From G965267605 sp965267605 (GTDB lineage: Bacteria; Bacteroidota; Bacteroidia; Flavobacteriales_E; Vicingaceae): a stretch of DNA of 64,000 bases. The DNA lies in assembly GCA_965267605.1 (NCBI GenBank), contig OZ254088.1, forward strand, positions 372,001 through 436,000, in the 5' to 3' direction. The notes beneath the pieces are model-generated. The model was not told where the DNA came from and did no database searches. It saw only the letters and a program-made list of their open reading frames with translations. Positions 54,392 through 62,334 of this stretch are shown here, one piece after another. Made by a program: the position numbers and the translations under genes. Each line of letters begins with the position of its first letter. Positions within the stretch are counted from its first letter, which is position 1.

Positions 54392-55972
54392 CTAATTGCC
54401 TGCAGGTAAGGCTCCTCGCCATCCTGCTTTGAGTTGCTCCTGAAGCGTTTTCGTGACCTCAGCATATGGAGGGTCACTGAAAACGTTCTTGTTCTCATCA
54501 GGGTCTTTGGTGAGATCATACAGCTCATGAGCAACGATATCACCTGCAAGTCCTTGTTCATGGTCCCAAGTGTGCCATCGCACATAATGGTATTTGTCTG
54601 TGCGTATGGAGTAACCCATGTACCTGCCACCATCCGGAGTCACTTTAGGCCTGCGATGAAATTGACTGAAAGCGGCCTTTTTCCACTCACGTTCCGGATC
54701 GTGTAACAACGGCACAAAACTTTTTCCTTGCAGGTAAGATGGGGCTTCTATGCCTGCCAATTCACAAAGTGAGGGAAACATGTCTATCAGCTCCGTGATT
54801 CTGTGCGTCTGTTTTCCCGGATTAGGTTGATTGGGGCTACATACCAACATGGGAACATGAATGTCGATGTTGTAGTTGGTTTGTTTACACCAGCCATTAT
54901 GCTCTCCAAGTTTCCATCCATGATCTCCCCAAACGATGATGATCGTATTGTCGTAAAGATTCAAATCTTTCAGGTGTTGAATAATCTTGGCAAACTGTGC
55001 GTCTACGTAACTCACACTGGCATAGTAGCCGTGCTTTAGAATACGAGCTGTATCCTCGTTCATCACATTTTCCTTCGGGTGTTTCAGGTTCTTGAAACCA
55101 TCGTATCCACGCAACTCGTACATGGAATTCATACTCATTACTGGCGACCGCTCAGGAAGAAAGGGGTTGCTGGCCAAAGGAATAGCATTCCTGTCATACA
55201 TGTCCCAATACTTCTTTGGAACCGCAAAAGGAAGATGCGGACGAAAATACCCTAATGCCAGAAAGAACGGTTTTTCCTGTTTGGATAATCGGGTAAGTGT
55301 GCGTCTGGCAAGTTCTGTTTGAGCACCATCATAGTAGAGGCTGTCGTGTACATCTTCCCATTCCCATGCTGGTCCATTGTTCCATCCATCTGCATAATAT
55401 TTCGGTCTAAGTTTAACGAGTGAATCCCGTTTCAACTTCTGCTTGCGTTGCGTCTCCTTGTTCACGTAGAAAGTTTCACCATCTCGTTTCAGCCACTCTG
55501 GTCTGGCAAACTGCTTCGGTCTTAAGTCTGGTTCATCCCAGGAAATGGAATCAGGCATATAGTTGTGGAATATCTTCCCGATGCACACGGTGTGGTATCC
55601 ATTGTTGTGGAAATGCATGGGCATTGTTAGCATCTCAGGGTGCAGTTGTCTGAACTTATCTCCCAAATGCCAAACCCGGGTACTGTCAGGGCGCAATCCT
55701 GACATAAGACTTGCGCGTGAAGGTGCACATACAGCAGCCTGGCAAAAGGTTTGTCTGAACGTCATTCCATTAGCGGCAAATTCATCCAGATTGGGAGAAA
55801 CAATGTGCTCGTTACCGAACGCTCCGAGATTAGGCCCCAGGTCATCGATGGAAACGAAGAACACGTTGTAGGGTTTCTTCGCTTCTTCCTTCGTTTCAAT
55901 TTGTTTTTCCTCAGTGCTTCCGCAGGCCAACAAAAACGGAAGCAGGGTTAATCCTATCCATTTTCTTTTCAT
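54392..55972 (-). CDS. Sulfatase, iduronate-2-sulfatase-like lipoprotein
   Basis: 526 aa. Lipobox LLAC (Cys17). Metal-binding SIDDLGP (Asp43/44), then the sulfatase signature CAPSRASLMSG with Cys82 to be converted to formylglycine, GKIFHNYMP, and WGDHGWKLGEHN. The order of motifs (RPDSTRVWHLGDKFR, HLPFAVPKKYWDMYD) is that of iduronate-2-sulfatase-type enzymes (S1_7). Likely removes sulfate from polysaccharide outside the cytoplasm. No dedicated modifying enzyme or glycoside hydrolase adjoins. Coupled by ATGA to the Gre-like gene upstream. Confidence 0.92.
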   Translation of the reverse strand: MKRKWIGLTLLPFLLACGSTEEKQIETKEEAKKPYNVFFVSIDDLGPNLGAFGNEHIVSPNLDEFAANGMTFRQTFCQAAVCAPSRASLMSGLRPDSTRVWHLGDKFRQLHPEMLTMPMHFHNNGYHTVCIGKIFHNYMPDSISWDEPDLRPKQFARPEWLKRDGETFYVNKETQRKQKLKRDSLVKLRPKYYADGWNNGPAWEWEDVHDSLYYDGAQTELARRTLTRLSKQEKPFFLALGYFRPHLPFAVPKKYWDMYDRNAIPLASNPFLPERSPVMSMNSMYELRGYDGFKNLKHPKENVMNEDTARILKHGYYASVSYVDAQFAKIIQHLKDLNLYDNTIIIVWGDHGWKLGEHNGWCKQTNYNIDIHVPMLVCSPNQPNPGKQTHRITELIDMFPSLCELAGIEAPSYLQGKSFVPLLHDPEREWKKAAFSQFHRRPKVTPDGGRYMGYSIRTDKYHYVRWHTWDHEQGLAGDIVAHELYDLTKDPDENKNVFSDPPYAEVTKTLQEQLKAGWRGALPAGN

Positions 55973-56418
55973 GCTATGCTCTTTATTTCGATTGATCTGT
56001 TTAGAAATTCTACCTTTTCACCAGCGCTTTTTCCTGCAAGTGATTGTCCCAGTGGTGATCCCAGGGATACCACCATCACAGCCTGTTCTTCCATTTGAAG
56101 TTTGCCGTATGCAGTAACGAAGTAGTATATCCCCTCGTTGGTGTAAACCAAAGAACCAGCGCCAACAGGTGAGATTGTTGCTTCAGTGTTTATCGCATTG
56201 CAATCGTGCAGTTGACGTTGAACCGCAGCCAATTGCTGCTCGTAATTATCGATCTCCTTTTGCATCATCTCGCGGCCCGTTTCGTACTTATCGCCAGCGC
56301 TGCTTTTCGTTTCCTCATCCCGAGATTTGATAGCATCGGCCACTGCCAATTCAAGGGCTGAAAGCTTCTTTTTTAGCACTTTTTCAAGTGCTTGATGTAC
56401 TGTTAGTTTATTCAGCAC
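55969..56418 (-). CDS. GreA/GreB family transcription elongation factor-like protein
   Basis: 149 aa with a GTG start sharing one base with the preceding stop. An N-terminal coiled coil contains KSSAGDKYETGREMMQKE (about 40-57), the form usual in Bacteroidota Gre-like proteins. The C-terminal GreA/B FKBP-like domain has GSLVYTNEGIYYFVTAYGK and SPLGQSLAGKSAGEKVEF. Databases often mislabel it as 3-oxoacyl-ACP synthase. It may act on RNA polymerase. Confidence 0.82.
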   Translation of the reverse strand: MLNKLTVHQALEKVLKKKLSALELAVADAIKSRDEETKSSAGDKYETGREMMQKEIDNYEQQLAAVQRQLHDCNAINTEATISPVGAGSLVYTNEGIYYFVTAYGKLQMEEQAVMVVSLGSPLGQSLAGKSAGEKVEFLNRSIEIKSIA

Positions 56419-56990
56419 TAATCGTCAATAGCCCAGCTGTAGACCAATGAGGCATCACCACTGAAATCCTTCTTCCGGTCGATTTCATATTCCTGCTCGA
56501 ACTCCGGTCCAAAGCGTTCAAAAGCACTACAGAAGCCGAAATCTCTATCGGGTACGTTTGCCAATATCTTACCTACATTCCTAACCGCTTTCTTGGCAAT
56601 CACCAGCCAGGGAGTGGAAGTGGTGCCAACAATATCTTCTACTATTCCAAAGGCATCGCCTGCAACACCAGATTCAACTTCGGTCAATATATCTCCAAGA
56701 TTTCTGGTGGCTTTCCGTGTATGTCGTAAATAGATATGGACGTTAAGCTCACGATCTTCAGGAATGTCTCTGCTAAGGATGAATAATCCTTCTGAACCTT
56801 CATCATCCGTATCGAACTGAAACTCATTTTCATGCCTTTTGCTCAGCTTGATAGGTTGCTGCGGAAATGTAGTCACCAACATTTTGTCTGGTTCCGTTGG
56901 ATGTTCTGCTACAACAACGAAGTACAGCTTCCACTTCTCCTTTGGTCGATAGATCTTGACGGAGTCAATCTCCAGTCTAACTTTTGTCAT
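56418..56990 (-). CDS. Conserved-looking protein of unknown function
   Basis: 190 aa, no signal peptide or membrane span. The N-terminal part (VRLEIDSVKIYRPKEKWKLYFVVVAEHP) looks like a beta-sandwich; a helical middle (GDILTEVESGVAGDAFGIVEDIVG) and an acidic C terminus follow. I do not recognise the family. It heads a three-gene operon with the Gre-like and sulfatase genes, overlapping by one base. Confidence 0.65.
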   Translation of the reverse strand: MTKVRLEIDSVKIYRPKEKWKLYFVVVAEHPTEPDKMLVTTFPQQPIKLSKRHENEFQFDTDDEGSEGLFILSRDIPEDRELNVHIYLRHTRKATRNLGDILTEVESGVAGDAFGIVEDIVGTTSTPWLVIAKKAVRNVGKILANVPDRDFGFCSAFERFGPEFEQEYEIDRKKDFSGDASLVYSWAIDD

Positions 56991-57044
56991 GGTCTCTGGT
57001 TTAGCTACCTAAAATAGAATTTTAGTAGCTCTCAGTAAAAGCAC

Positions 57045-58001
57045 TTAGAGGGTCACTGGAATTTCCGTCCCACCCCATTCAAGAACGGAGGTGCCCGAGA
57101 GCTTGGATTCGGGTATTTCTTGAGGTGTTAGTGTAGGGTGGAATCCCTCTGGCATGCCTGCCCAAAAAACAAAAACCCGCACCAGGTGATCCGGTTTGGG
57201 TAGGATTCGATGTGTTGCAATGGCGTCATATTTCTCATTGATGATCAGGTGGACATAGCATGTGGGGTACTTTATCATCTTGGGCACCCAATAGGTAATG
57301 AAGTCTGCCTGTTCGTTCGAGTTAAATCCCAACCGGGTCAATTTTTCCTCAAAGAAATTTACAAGACTGTCCTTTTGCACCAGGAAACCTATTGTTGGAT
57401 CTACGGGTACCTTGGTGCTACCCGATACACCTTCCCAGAACAGGTATTGGTACGATCTTCCTCGATGGGTGATGCTTCCATCGGTGTTGGCTTGAATGCT
57501 CCATCCCCTATTATAACTGGGATAGGTGAACTTGAATTTGCCGTATGGCCTAACACGTATGTGCATTTGTTGGGTGGAATCTGTGTGTACATAAAGCACC
57601 GGCTTATCATATGAATAATGAATCTCCGGTAGGGGTATGGTTCTACTGCTCAGGTGCACTTCCAGTACATATCTGTGTTGGGATTCAAGCTTAAGAGACA
57701 GCTTTCCGCGGTTCCACCATTTACCCTCTACAATAATTTCTTCCCCTCCAGCTTCAAACATCTCTGTCTTGTAGTAGTGGTTACCTGTATTGTAGCATAC
57801 GGTGTCTTTACCAGCAATTAAGTGCAGATCATTTGGGAATGCTGCGGTATTCAATGGAGAGCAATAGTAGACCACCAGTTCACAGAACCCTTCAAATATA
57901 GATGGGTCTTTCTCTTGAGACAGCAGTTGGATTTCTGTGGGGTTATTGCTTCTACCAGCAACGTGGGCTAGCATGAAGAAGGCTGCGAAAAGGCATCTCA
58001 T
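57045..58001 (-). CDS. Secreted protein of an uncharacterised widespread family
   Basis: 318 aa with a signal peptide (residues about 1-16). The C-terminal half has the pattern YLFWEG, FFEEKLTRLGFNSNEQADFITYWVPKM (about residues 217-243), a Tyr-Asp-Ala-Ile-Ala segment, ILPKPDHLVRVFVFWAG and a final VLEWGGTEIPV. I have seen this order in uncharacterised bacterial proteins but know no assigned function. Single gene; the repeat at 58075-58145 lies upstream of its start. Confidence 0.7.
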   Translation of the reverse strand: MRCLFAAFFMLAHVAGRSNNPTEIQLLSQEKDPSIFEGFCELVVYYCSPLNTAAFPNDLHLIAGKDTVCYNTGNHYYKTEMFEAGGEEIIVEGKWWNRGKLSLKLESQHRYVLEVHLSSRTIPLPEIHYSYDKPVLYVHTDSTQQMHIRVRPYGKFKFTYPSYNRGWSIQANTDGSITHRGRSYQYLFWEGVSGSTKVPVDPTIGFLVQKDSLVNFFEEKLTRLGFNSNEQADFITYWVPKMIKYPTCYVHLIINEKYDAIATHRILPKPDHLVRVFVFWAGMPEGFHPTLTPQEIPESKLSGTSVLEWGGTEIPVTL

Positions 58002-58074
58002 TGGCGTGCGGATTTGTAATTATAACTGCATACTACAGATTCGTTACGCCTCTTCAATGAGGGTATTCTAAATA

Positions 58075-58145
58075 GGCCCATGGGGACGCGGGCTTGCTTG
58101 TCGATGGGGCTTGGCGGTTCCTCTCATCTGAGTAAACCTCGCGCC
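58075..58145 (+). repeat. Direct repeat copy A flanking the XRE gene (truncated)
   Basis: Shares GCGGGCTTG, the 20-base block GATGGGGCTTGGCGGTTCCT and a terminal CTCGCGCC with copy B (58674-58799), in the same order and orientation. The left arm that pairs with the TTGGCGGT block in copy B is missing here; a short CCCATGGG palindrome stands at its left edge. It lies in a 183-base gap between the XRE gene and the 57045-58001 gene. Confidence 0.65.
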
Positions 58146-58184
58146 ATCACCACGGGTATCTTTAAATTCTTACCGTTTTCTGAT

Positions 58185-58508
58185 TCAGCTCCGTTCCTTG
58201 CCGTACTTGATTTTTCTCTCAGCTGCTTCCAGGGCATCCTTGGCGAGCTTCTCATCTTTGAGTTCGTAGAGAATCCGATCGCTTAAATAAGCAACCAGCA
58301 GCTCCTTTTCACTTGTCTTGAAGATCTCTGCAATTCTGAGCACCTGCTCACGATTGATCTTACGCTTTCCTCGTTCTATTTTGCTGAGTACCGATTGGTC
58401 CAAATCCAGTAGCGCAGCGAGTTTTCGCAGCGGCATTTTCTTCGCGCGTCTCAACGCTCTGATTTGTTCTCCTATTGAAATTGATTTGGACAAAAAAATA
58501 CTTGACAA
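58185..58508 (-). CDS. XRE-family transcriptional regulator
   Basis: 107 aa. The helix-turn-helix (about 12-66) is clear: IGEQIRALRRAKKMPLRKLAALL, DLDQSVLSKIERGKRKI. The C-terminal part (EKELLVAYLSDRILYELKDE...ALEAAERKIKYGK) is a form I associate with regulators next to restriction-modification genes in Bacteroidota. No methyltransferase or nuclease is nearby, so it is an orphan. Flanked by direct repeats. Confidence 0.88.
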   Translation of the reverse strand: MSSIFLSKSISIGEQIRALRRAKKMPLRKLAALLDLDQSVLSKIERGKRKINREQVLRIAEIFKTSEKELLVAYLSDRILYELKDEKLAKDALEAAERKIKYGKERS

Positions 58509-58815
58509 ATAATGTCCAAAATATGATTATTTCTTTGAACTTCTACAGGCCCTAAGTTCAAGTTATTAACACCATAGCCTCTTGATAGAATTCGCTGCCA
58601 GGTAGTCACTTAATGACTATCTTTGCATCAGTAACCAGGCGTTCTTTCAGTAAGGTATTGCATTAATCGACTTTTCACTCAAAACCGCCAAATTGATTCA
58701 CAGGAAGTCGAGCGATGCGCCCCCTATGGGCGCGGGCTTGTGAATCTCTGTGATGGGGCTTGGCGGTTCCTGAGTGAAGGTGTAGCAATGTCTCGCGCCT
58801 TCTTTTTTTAACCTT
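58509..58815 (+). other. 307-base gene-free region holding structured repeat copy B
   Basis: The first part (58509-58670) shows no gene or motif I can name beyond the XRE promoter region. From 58674 to 58778 four nested stems can be paired: TTCACTCA/TGAGTGAA (58674 with 58771), AACCGCCAA/TTGGCGGTT (58683 with 58760), GATTCACA/TGTGAATC (58695 with 58739) and GCGCCC/GGGCGC (58717 with 58728). The bulges are asymmetric. A CTCGCGCC box closes the unit at 58792-58799, then a T-run leads into the next gene. Structure and direct repetition suggest a recombination site or a structured RNA. Confidence 0.65.
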
Positions 58816-59121
58816 ATGATTACAAATTTCACTCAGGAAGAAGCCCAGCGCATGTACAAACTTCTATGTCAGATTCGTCTGGAATTGACGGAGAAAAGGG
58901 CAAGCAGCTTAGAAGAACTATCGATTCTGGAATGGGTATGGCATTATGGTATTGAACATACCTTGGGCAAGATTGAATTGATTAGGGGTAACGATCGCCA
59001 TGAACTCGAAGCCTATATCAAACGGTTCATAAGCTTCTATCACAATGCAGATTTAAGTGAGTTTACGGAAGAACAGTTGCACAGGATCATTGAGATCCAT
59101 GGTGCAGCCCAAGAATTGTAG
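58816..59121 (+). CDS. Small protein of unknown function next to repeat copy B
   Basis: 101 aa, all-helical in appearance, no signal peptide. Begins 17 bases after the end of repeat B. No motif recognised; the sequence is charged and looks like a compact cytoplasmic protein. It may belong to the same repeat-bounded segment as the XRE gene. Start codon ATG is preceded by a T-rich stretch rather than a clear ribosome site. Confidence 0.6.
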   Translation: MITNFTQEEAQRMYKLLCQIRLELTEKRASSLEELSILEWVWHYGIEHTLGKIELIRGNDRHELEAYIKRFISFYHNADLSEFTEEQLHRIIEIHGAAQEL

Positions 59122-59167
59122 AATGAATAAGGGACTTTCCACCTGTAAAGGATACTGTAAGTATTTC

Positions 59168-59198
59168 TTGCCAAGGTATTTGTAAATCTGTACATTTG
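59168..59198 (+). promoter_or_regulatory. Promoter of the rpmG-DUF4295 unit
   Basis: TTG (59168-59170), 20 bases, TACATTTG (59191-59198): a full match to the Bacteroidota sigma pattern TTG-N19-21-TAnnTTTG, 21 bases before the rpmG start codon. Confidence 0.7.
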
Positions 59199-59218
59199 CA
59201 GCCCTTAAAAGCGAAACG

Positions 59219-59401
59219 ATGGCGAAGAAAGGAAACAGAGTACAGGTGATTCTTGAGTGCACAGAGCACAAGGATTCTGGTATGCCAGGAACTTCCAGGT
59301 ATATTACCACAAAGAACAGAAAGAACACTCCGGATCGTATTGAGTTGAAGAAGTACAACCCGATCCTTAAGAAAATGACCATCCACAAGGAGATTAAATA
59401 A
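59219..59401 (+). CDS. rpmG: 50S ribosomal protein L33
   Basis: 60 aa: MAKKGNRVQVILECTEHK start, YITTKNRKNTPDRIELKKYNP core. It keeps only one of the Cys residues of the zinc form, so it is the Cys-poor type. Followed 7 bp later by DUF4295, the constant partner in Bacteroidota. Confidence 0.96.
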   Translation: MAKKGNRVQVILECTEHKDSGMPGTSRYITTKNRKNTPDRIELKKYNPILKKMTIHKEIK

Positions 59402-59408
59402 TTAGACC

Positions 59409-59564
59409 ATGGCTAAGAAGACTGTAGCAACACTGAAGACTGGTTCCAGTAAAACGATGACCAAAGTGATCAAGGCTGAGAAATCTCCTAAGACAGGTGC
59501 ATATACCTTTAAGGAAGAGATCGTATCCAGTGATAAAGTGAACGACTTCCTGAACAAAAAGTAA
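59409..59564 (+). CDS. DUF4295 domain protein
   Basis: 51 aa, basic: MAKKTVATLKTGSSKTMTKV at the start, then KSPKTGAYTFKEEIV and a terminal DFLNKK. This mini-protein follows rpmG in nearly all Bacteroidota and is thought to be ribosome-linked; its function is unknown. It was found by reading the gap between rpmG and ftsY, being too short for routine ORF length limits. Confidence 0.93.
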   Translation: MAKKTVATLKTGSSKTMTKVIKAEKSPKTGAYTFKEEIVSSDKVNDFLNKK

Positions 59565-59585
59565 TTGAAGTTGTAAAGACTATTG

Positions 59586-59617
59586 AAGCTCTTTCATTGT
59601 TGAAGGAGCTTTTTTAT
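59586..59617 (+). terminator. Intrinsic terminator between DUF4295 and ftsY
   Basis: AAGCTC (59586-59591) pairs with GAGCTT (59606-59611), followed by a T-run. The stem is short, so partial read-through into ftsY is likely. Confidence 0.6.
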
Positions 59618-59624
59618 TTCCAGT

Positions 59625-60584
59625 ATGGCGCTATTCGGCATATTCAATAAAGAGAAGAAAGAGAGTCTTGATCAGGGACTTCAAAAGACGAAGGAATCTT
59701 TCTTCGGAAAACTTTCTCGTGCCGTTGCGGGAAAGTCTTCGGTAGATGCTGAGGTACTGGATGAGTTAGAAGAAATCCTCGTAACATCCGATGTGGGTGT
59801 AGATACCACGATCAAAATCATTGAAAGGATTGAAGACCGGGTTTCAAGAGATAAGTACATGGGTACTTCTGAGTTAAATTCAATTCTGAAGGAAGAGATA
59901 GCAGCGCTTTTAAAAGAGACAGAAAGAGACCTTAATACTGATCTTGCGACTGCGGATCCGAATGATCCATACGTGATCATGGTTGTAGGGGTGAACGGGG
60001 TCGGTAAGACCACTACCATAGGAAAGTTGGCATATCAGTTTAAGAAAGCTGGTAAGAAGGTGGTATTGGGCGCTTCAGATACGTTTAGGGCTGCTGCTGT
60101 AGATCAGTTAACCATATGGAGTGATCGGGTTGATGTTCCAATCGTATCACAGGGCATGGGAGCGGATCCAGCCAGCGTTGCGTTTGATACACTTGAATCT
60201 GCCAAGAACAGCGGAGCTGATGTAGTGATCATTGACACCGCGGGTAGATTGCATAATAAGGTCAACTTGATGAACGAGTTATCGAAGATCAAGCGCGTGA
60301 TGCAAAAGGTGGTTCCTGATGCACCCCATGAGATTTTATTAGTGCTGGATGCTTCCACAGGTCAGAATGCTATTGAGCAGGCCAGACAGTTTACATTGGC
60401 CACCGAAGTTAACGCGCTGGCGCTTACAAAGCTCGATGGTACTGCGAAGGGTGGTGTGGCCATTGGTATTTCAGATCAGTTCCAAATTCCGGTGAGATAC
60501 ATTGGAATAGGAGAGGGGATGGAAGATTTGCAGTTCTTCGATAGAGAAGAGTTCGTTAATTCGCTATTTGATACCGTAAATTGA
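59625..60584 (+). CDS. ftsY: Signal recognition particle receptor FtsY
   Basis: 319 aa, the short form without the acidic A domain. An NG domain is complete: N-domain helices (1-100), P-loop GVNGVGKTTTIGKLA, DTFRAAAVDQL, DTAGRLHNK, TKLDGTAKGG and the C-terminal GIGEGMEDLQFFDREEFV. It docks ribosome-SRP complexes at the membrane. Usually found behind rpmG-DUF4295 in Bacteroidota, as here. Confidence 0.97.
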   Translation: MALFGIFNKEKKESLDQGLQKTKESFFGKLSRAVAGKSSVDAEVLDELEEILVTSDVGVDTTIKIIERIEDRVSRDKYMGTSELNSILKEEIAALLKETERDLNTDLATADPNDPYVIMVVGVNGVGKTTTIGKLAYQFKKAGKKVVLGASDTFRAAAVDQLTIWSDRVDVPIVSQGMGADPASVAFDTLESAKNSGADVVIIDTAGRLHNKVNLMNELSKIKRVMQKVVPDAPHEILLVLDASTGQNAIEQARQFTLATEVNALALTKLDGTAKGGVAIGISDQFQIPVRYIGIGEGMEDLQFFDREEFVNSLFDTVN

Positions 60585-60693
60585 TTCGACTCCATTTCTG
60601 GTGTCGTTGATTTCCAAATCAATACCGTTTCTGGGTTTCCATTTTCGTAGGCATAGGTGCTTCGTAAATTAGAATAACTCCAAAACTGAAGTC

Positions 60694-62265
60694 ATGAGAA
60701 AAGCTCTAATTGGCGCACTGCTGTGCGTACCAACACTCTACACCTATGCCCAGCCGGGAACACCTACCATTCTTGGTCCCACCACTGATTCACTGATGAC
60801 ATCCTGTGGTGTTAACCTTGACTGGACCCAGGAATTTGGTGCAATTACGTACGAAGTTCAGTATGGTACAGATCGAAATTTAATAGCACCGCAGACGGTA
60901 TCTACCAGTGCTTCTTCCAATGTAGTAACCGACTTGTTTTTTACCCAACAATATTTCTGGAAGGTCAGGTCATTTGATGGCTCACAGTATTCTCCATGGA
61001 CACCCATCGATTCGTTTGTAACAATGAATGGACCCCAATTTCAAGCCACGGCTCCGGTTTCCAATAAACAGATTGAGAAGGTATACTTCTATCCGGTTCC
61101 ACCAGGCCAGAACCCTCCCAAGGACCGGATATACACTTTATATGACACATTGAAATGGAAGCACATTTGCTATCTGTATCAGGTTCAGGTGGATACAACG
61201 CGCGACTTCAGTTCATTGGCAAATAAGACTTACCACACATCTTCCGGACAGTTGGAGGTAAAGGGACTCTACTACGGTACGAAGCACTATTGGCGTCATC
61301 GGGCATTGAACGCTGTTGACACCTCTACCTGGTCGACCGTTGATTCGCTTCGGGTTTTGCGAGCCCCCATTATTATTCACCCCAGCGATGGTGTGGTAAA
61401 CTACCCAACAGCTAATATGGTCGACTCTAATTTGATGTTTAGGATCAAGCCGATAGAAGGTTCGATGTTCTATGAGTTCCAATTAGACACCAGTGCCAGT
61501 TTCAATTCATTGGATTTCCAGACTATGTTGCACGATAGTCTACCTATGAAGGACGTGCTGTTTAATCCTTTCAGGAAGATCAGATCTAAACGTTTCTATC
61601 CTGCTGCACCGTTACGTTTTGGCCAGAAGTATTTCTACCGGTTCCGTGCGCGATCCCTTACCCATGTGTCGTATTGGAACACGAGAACTTTTACTACCAT
61701 AGATACGGTTCATTTGATGGGCCCATTGCAGGGAGACACGGTGGCTACAACAATGCCAAAACTGGAGTGGAATCGCATGAAGGATATTTCGTATTACATC
61801 ATAGAGTATGATACTTCCGCGGTCTTTAGCAATCCCAGATCGTATGATATATACCCCAATGGACCTAATACTTTAAAACACACACCATTCATTCCATTGA
61901 AACATGGAGTGGAACATCATTGGCGTGTGGCAGCGGTAAATCCTCTGGATACATCTTCCTGGAACACGAAATCTTTTGTGGTTAGCCCTACAGCGTCAGT
62001 TGAACGTGTAACTCCCTCCATGGGTGTGCAGGTATTTCCCAATCCGTGCCAAAGTAATTTAACCGTGATGGTAAACGGTGTTGATGAGGTGGAGTATGAA
62101 CTTAGATCCTTGGACGGTGCCCTGCTCCTACGAGATAGGGTTATTGGCACGGGTGGTGTGTGCAGAGGTGAACTAGGTATTCGGGCAGTGGCAGCAGGTG
62201 TATACCTGCTGAGGATTAAAAGTGATAAAGGTCTTGTGAACGAGAAAGTAGTGGTAAGGCGCTAG
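60694..62265 (+). CDS. Secreted repeat protein with T9SS type A sorting domain
   Basis: 523 aa with a signal peptide (cut near YAQ). Four or five fibronectin type III-like repeats, each marked by YEVQYGTD / YQVQVDTT / YEFQLDTS / YIIEYDTS followed by a HYWRHRA or HHWRVAA strand. The C-terminal type A sorting domain (about 445-523) starts VFPNPCQSNL and ends in KVVVRR. Exported by the type IX system and probably anchored at the cell surface. The upstream 109-base gap shows no clear promoter. Confidence 0.88.
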   Translation: MRKALIGALLCVPTLYTYAQPGTPTILGPTTDSLMTSCGVNLDWTQEFGAITYEVQYGTDRNLIAPQTVSTSASSNVVTDLFFTQQYFWKVRSFDGSQYSPWTPIDSFVTMNGPQFQATAPVSNKQIEKVYFYPVPPGQNPPKDRIYTLYDTLKWKHICYLYQVQVDTTRDFSSLANKTYHTSSGQLEVKGLYYGTKHYWRHRALNAVDTSTWSTVDSLRVLRAPIIIHPSDGVVNYPTANMVDSNLMFRIKPIEGSMFYEFQLDTSASFNSLDFQTMLHDSLPMKDVLFNPFRKIRSKRFYPAAPLRFGQKYFYRFRARSLTHVSYWNTRTFTTIDTVHLMGPLQGDTVATTMPKLEWNRMKDISYYIIEYDTSAVFSNPRSYDIYPNGPNTLKHTPFIPLKHGVEHHWRVAAVNPLDTSSWNTKSFVVSPTASVERVTPSMGVQVFPNPCQSNLTVMVNGVDEVEYELRSLDGALLLRDRVIGTGGVCRGELGIRAVAAGVYLLRIKSDKGLVNEKVVVRR

Positions 62266-62289
62266 AAGTATTCATTTCCGTTCACAAAA

Positions 62290-62313
62290 AAAGGGAGGCC
62301 GAGGCCTCCCTTT
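62290..62313. terminator. Bidirectional terminator between two T9SS cargo genes
   Basis: Perfect stem AAAGGGAGGCC / GGCCTCCCTTT with a 2-base loop, flanked by A-run and T-rich sequence, between convergent genes. Confidence 0.85.
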
Positions 62314-62334
62314 GTGTTTCAATATCTAATCGGA

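Noticed and set aside
58674..58799. Copy B as a tmRNA, RNase P, SRP or 6S RNA
   Set aside because: None of the fixed sequence blocks of those RNAs is present, and a partial second copy lies 600 bases away.
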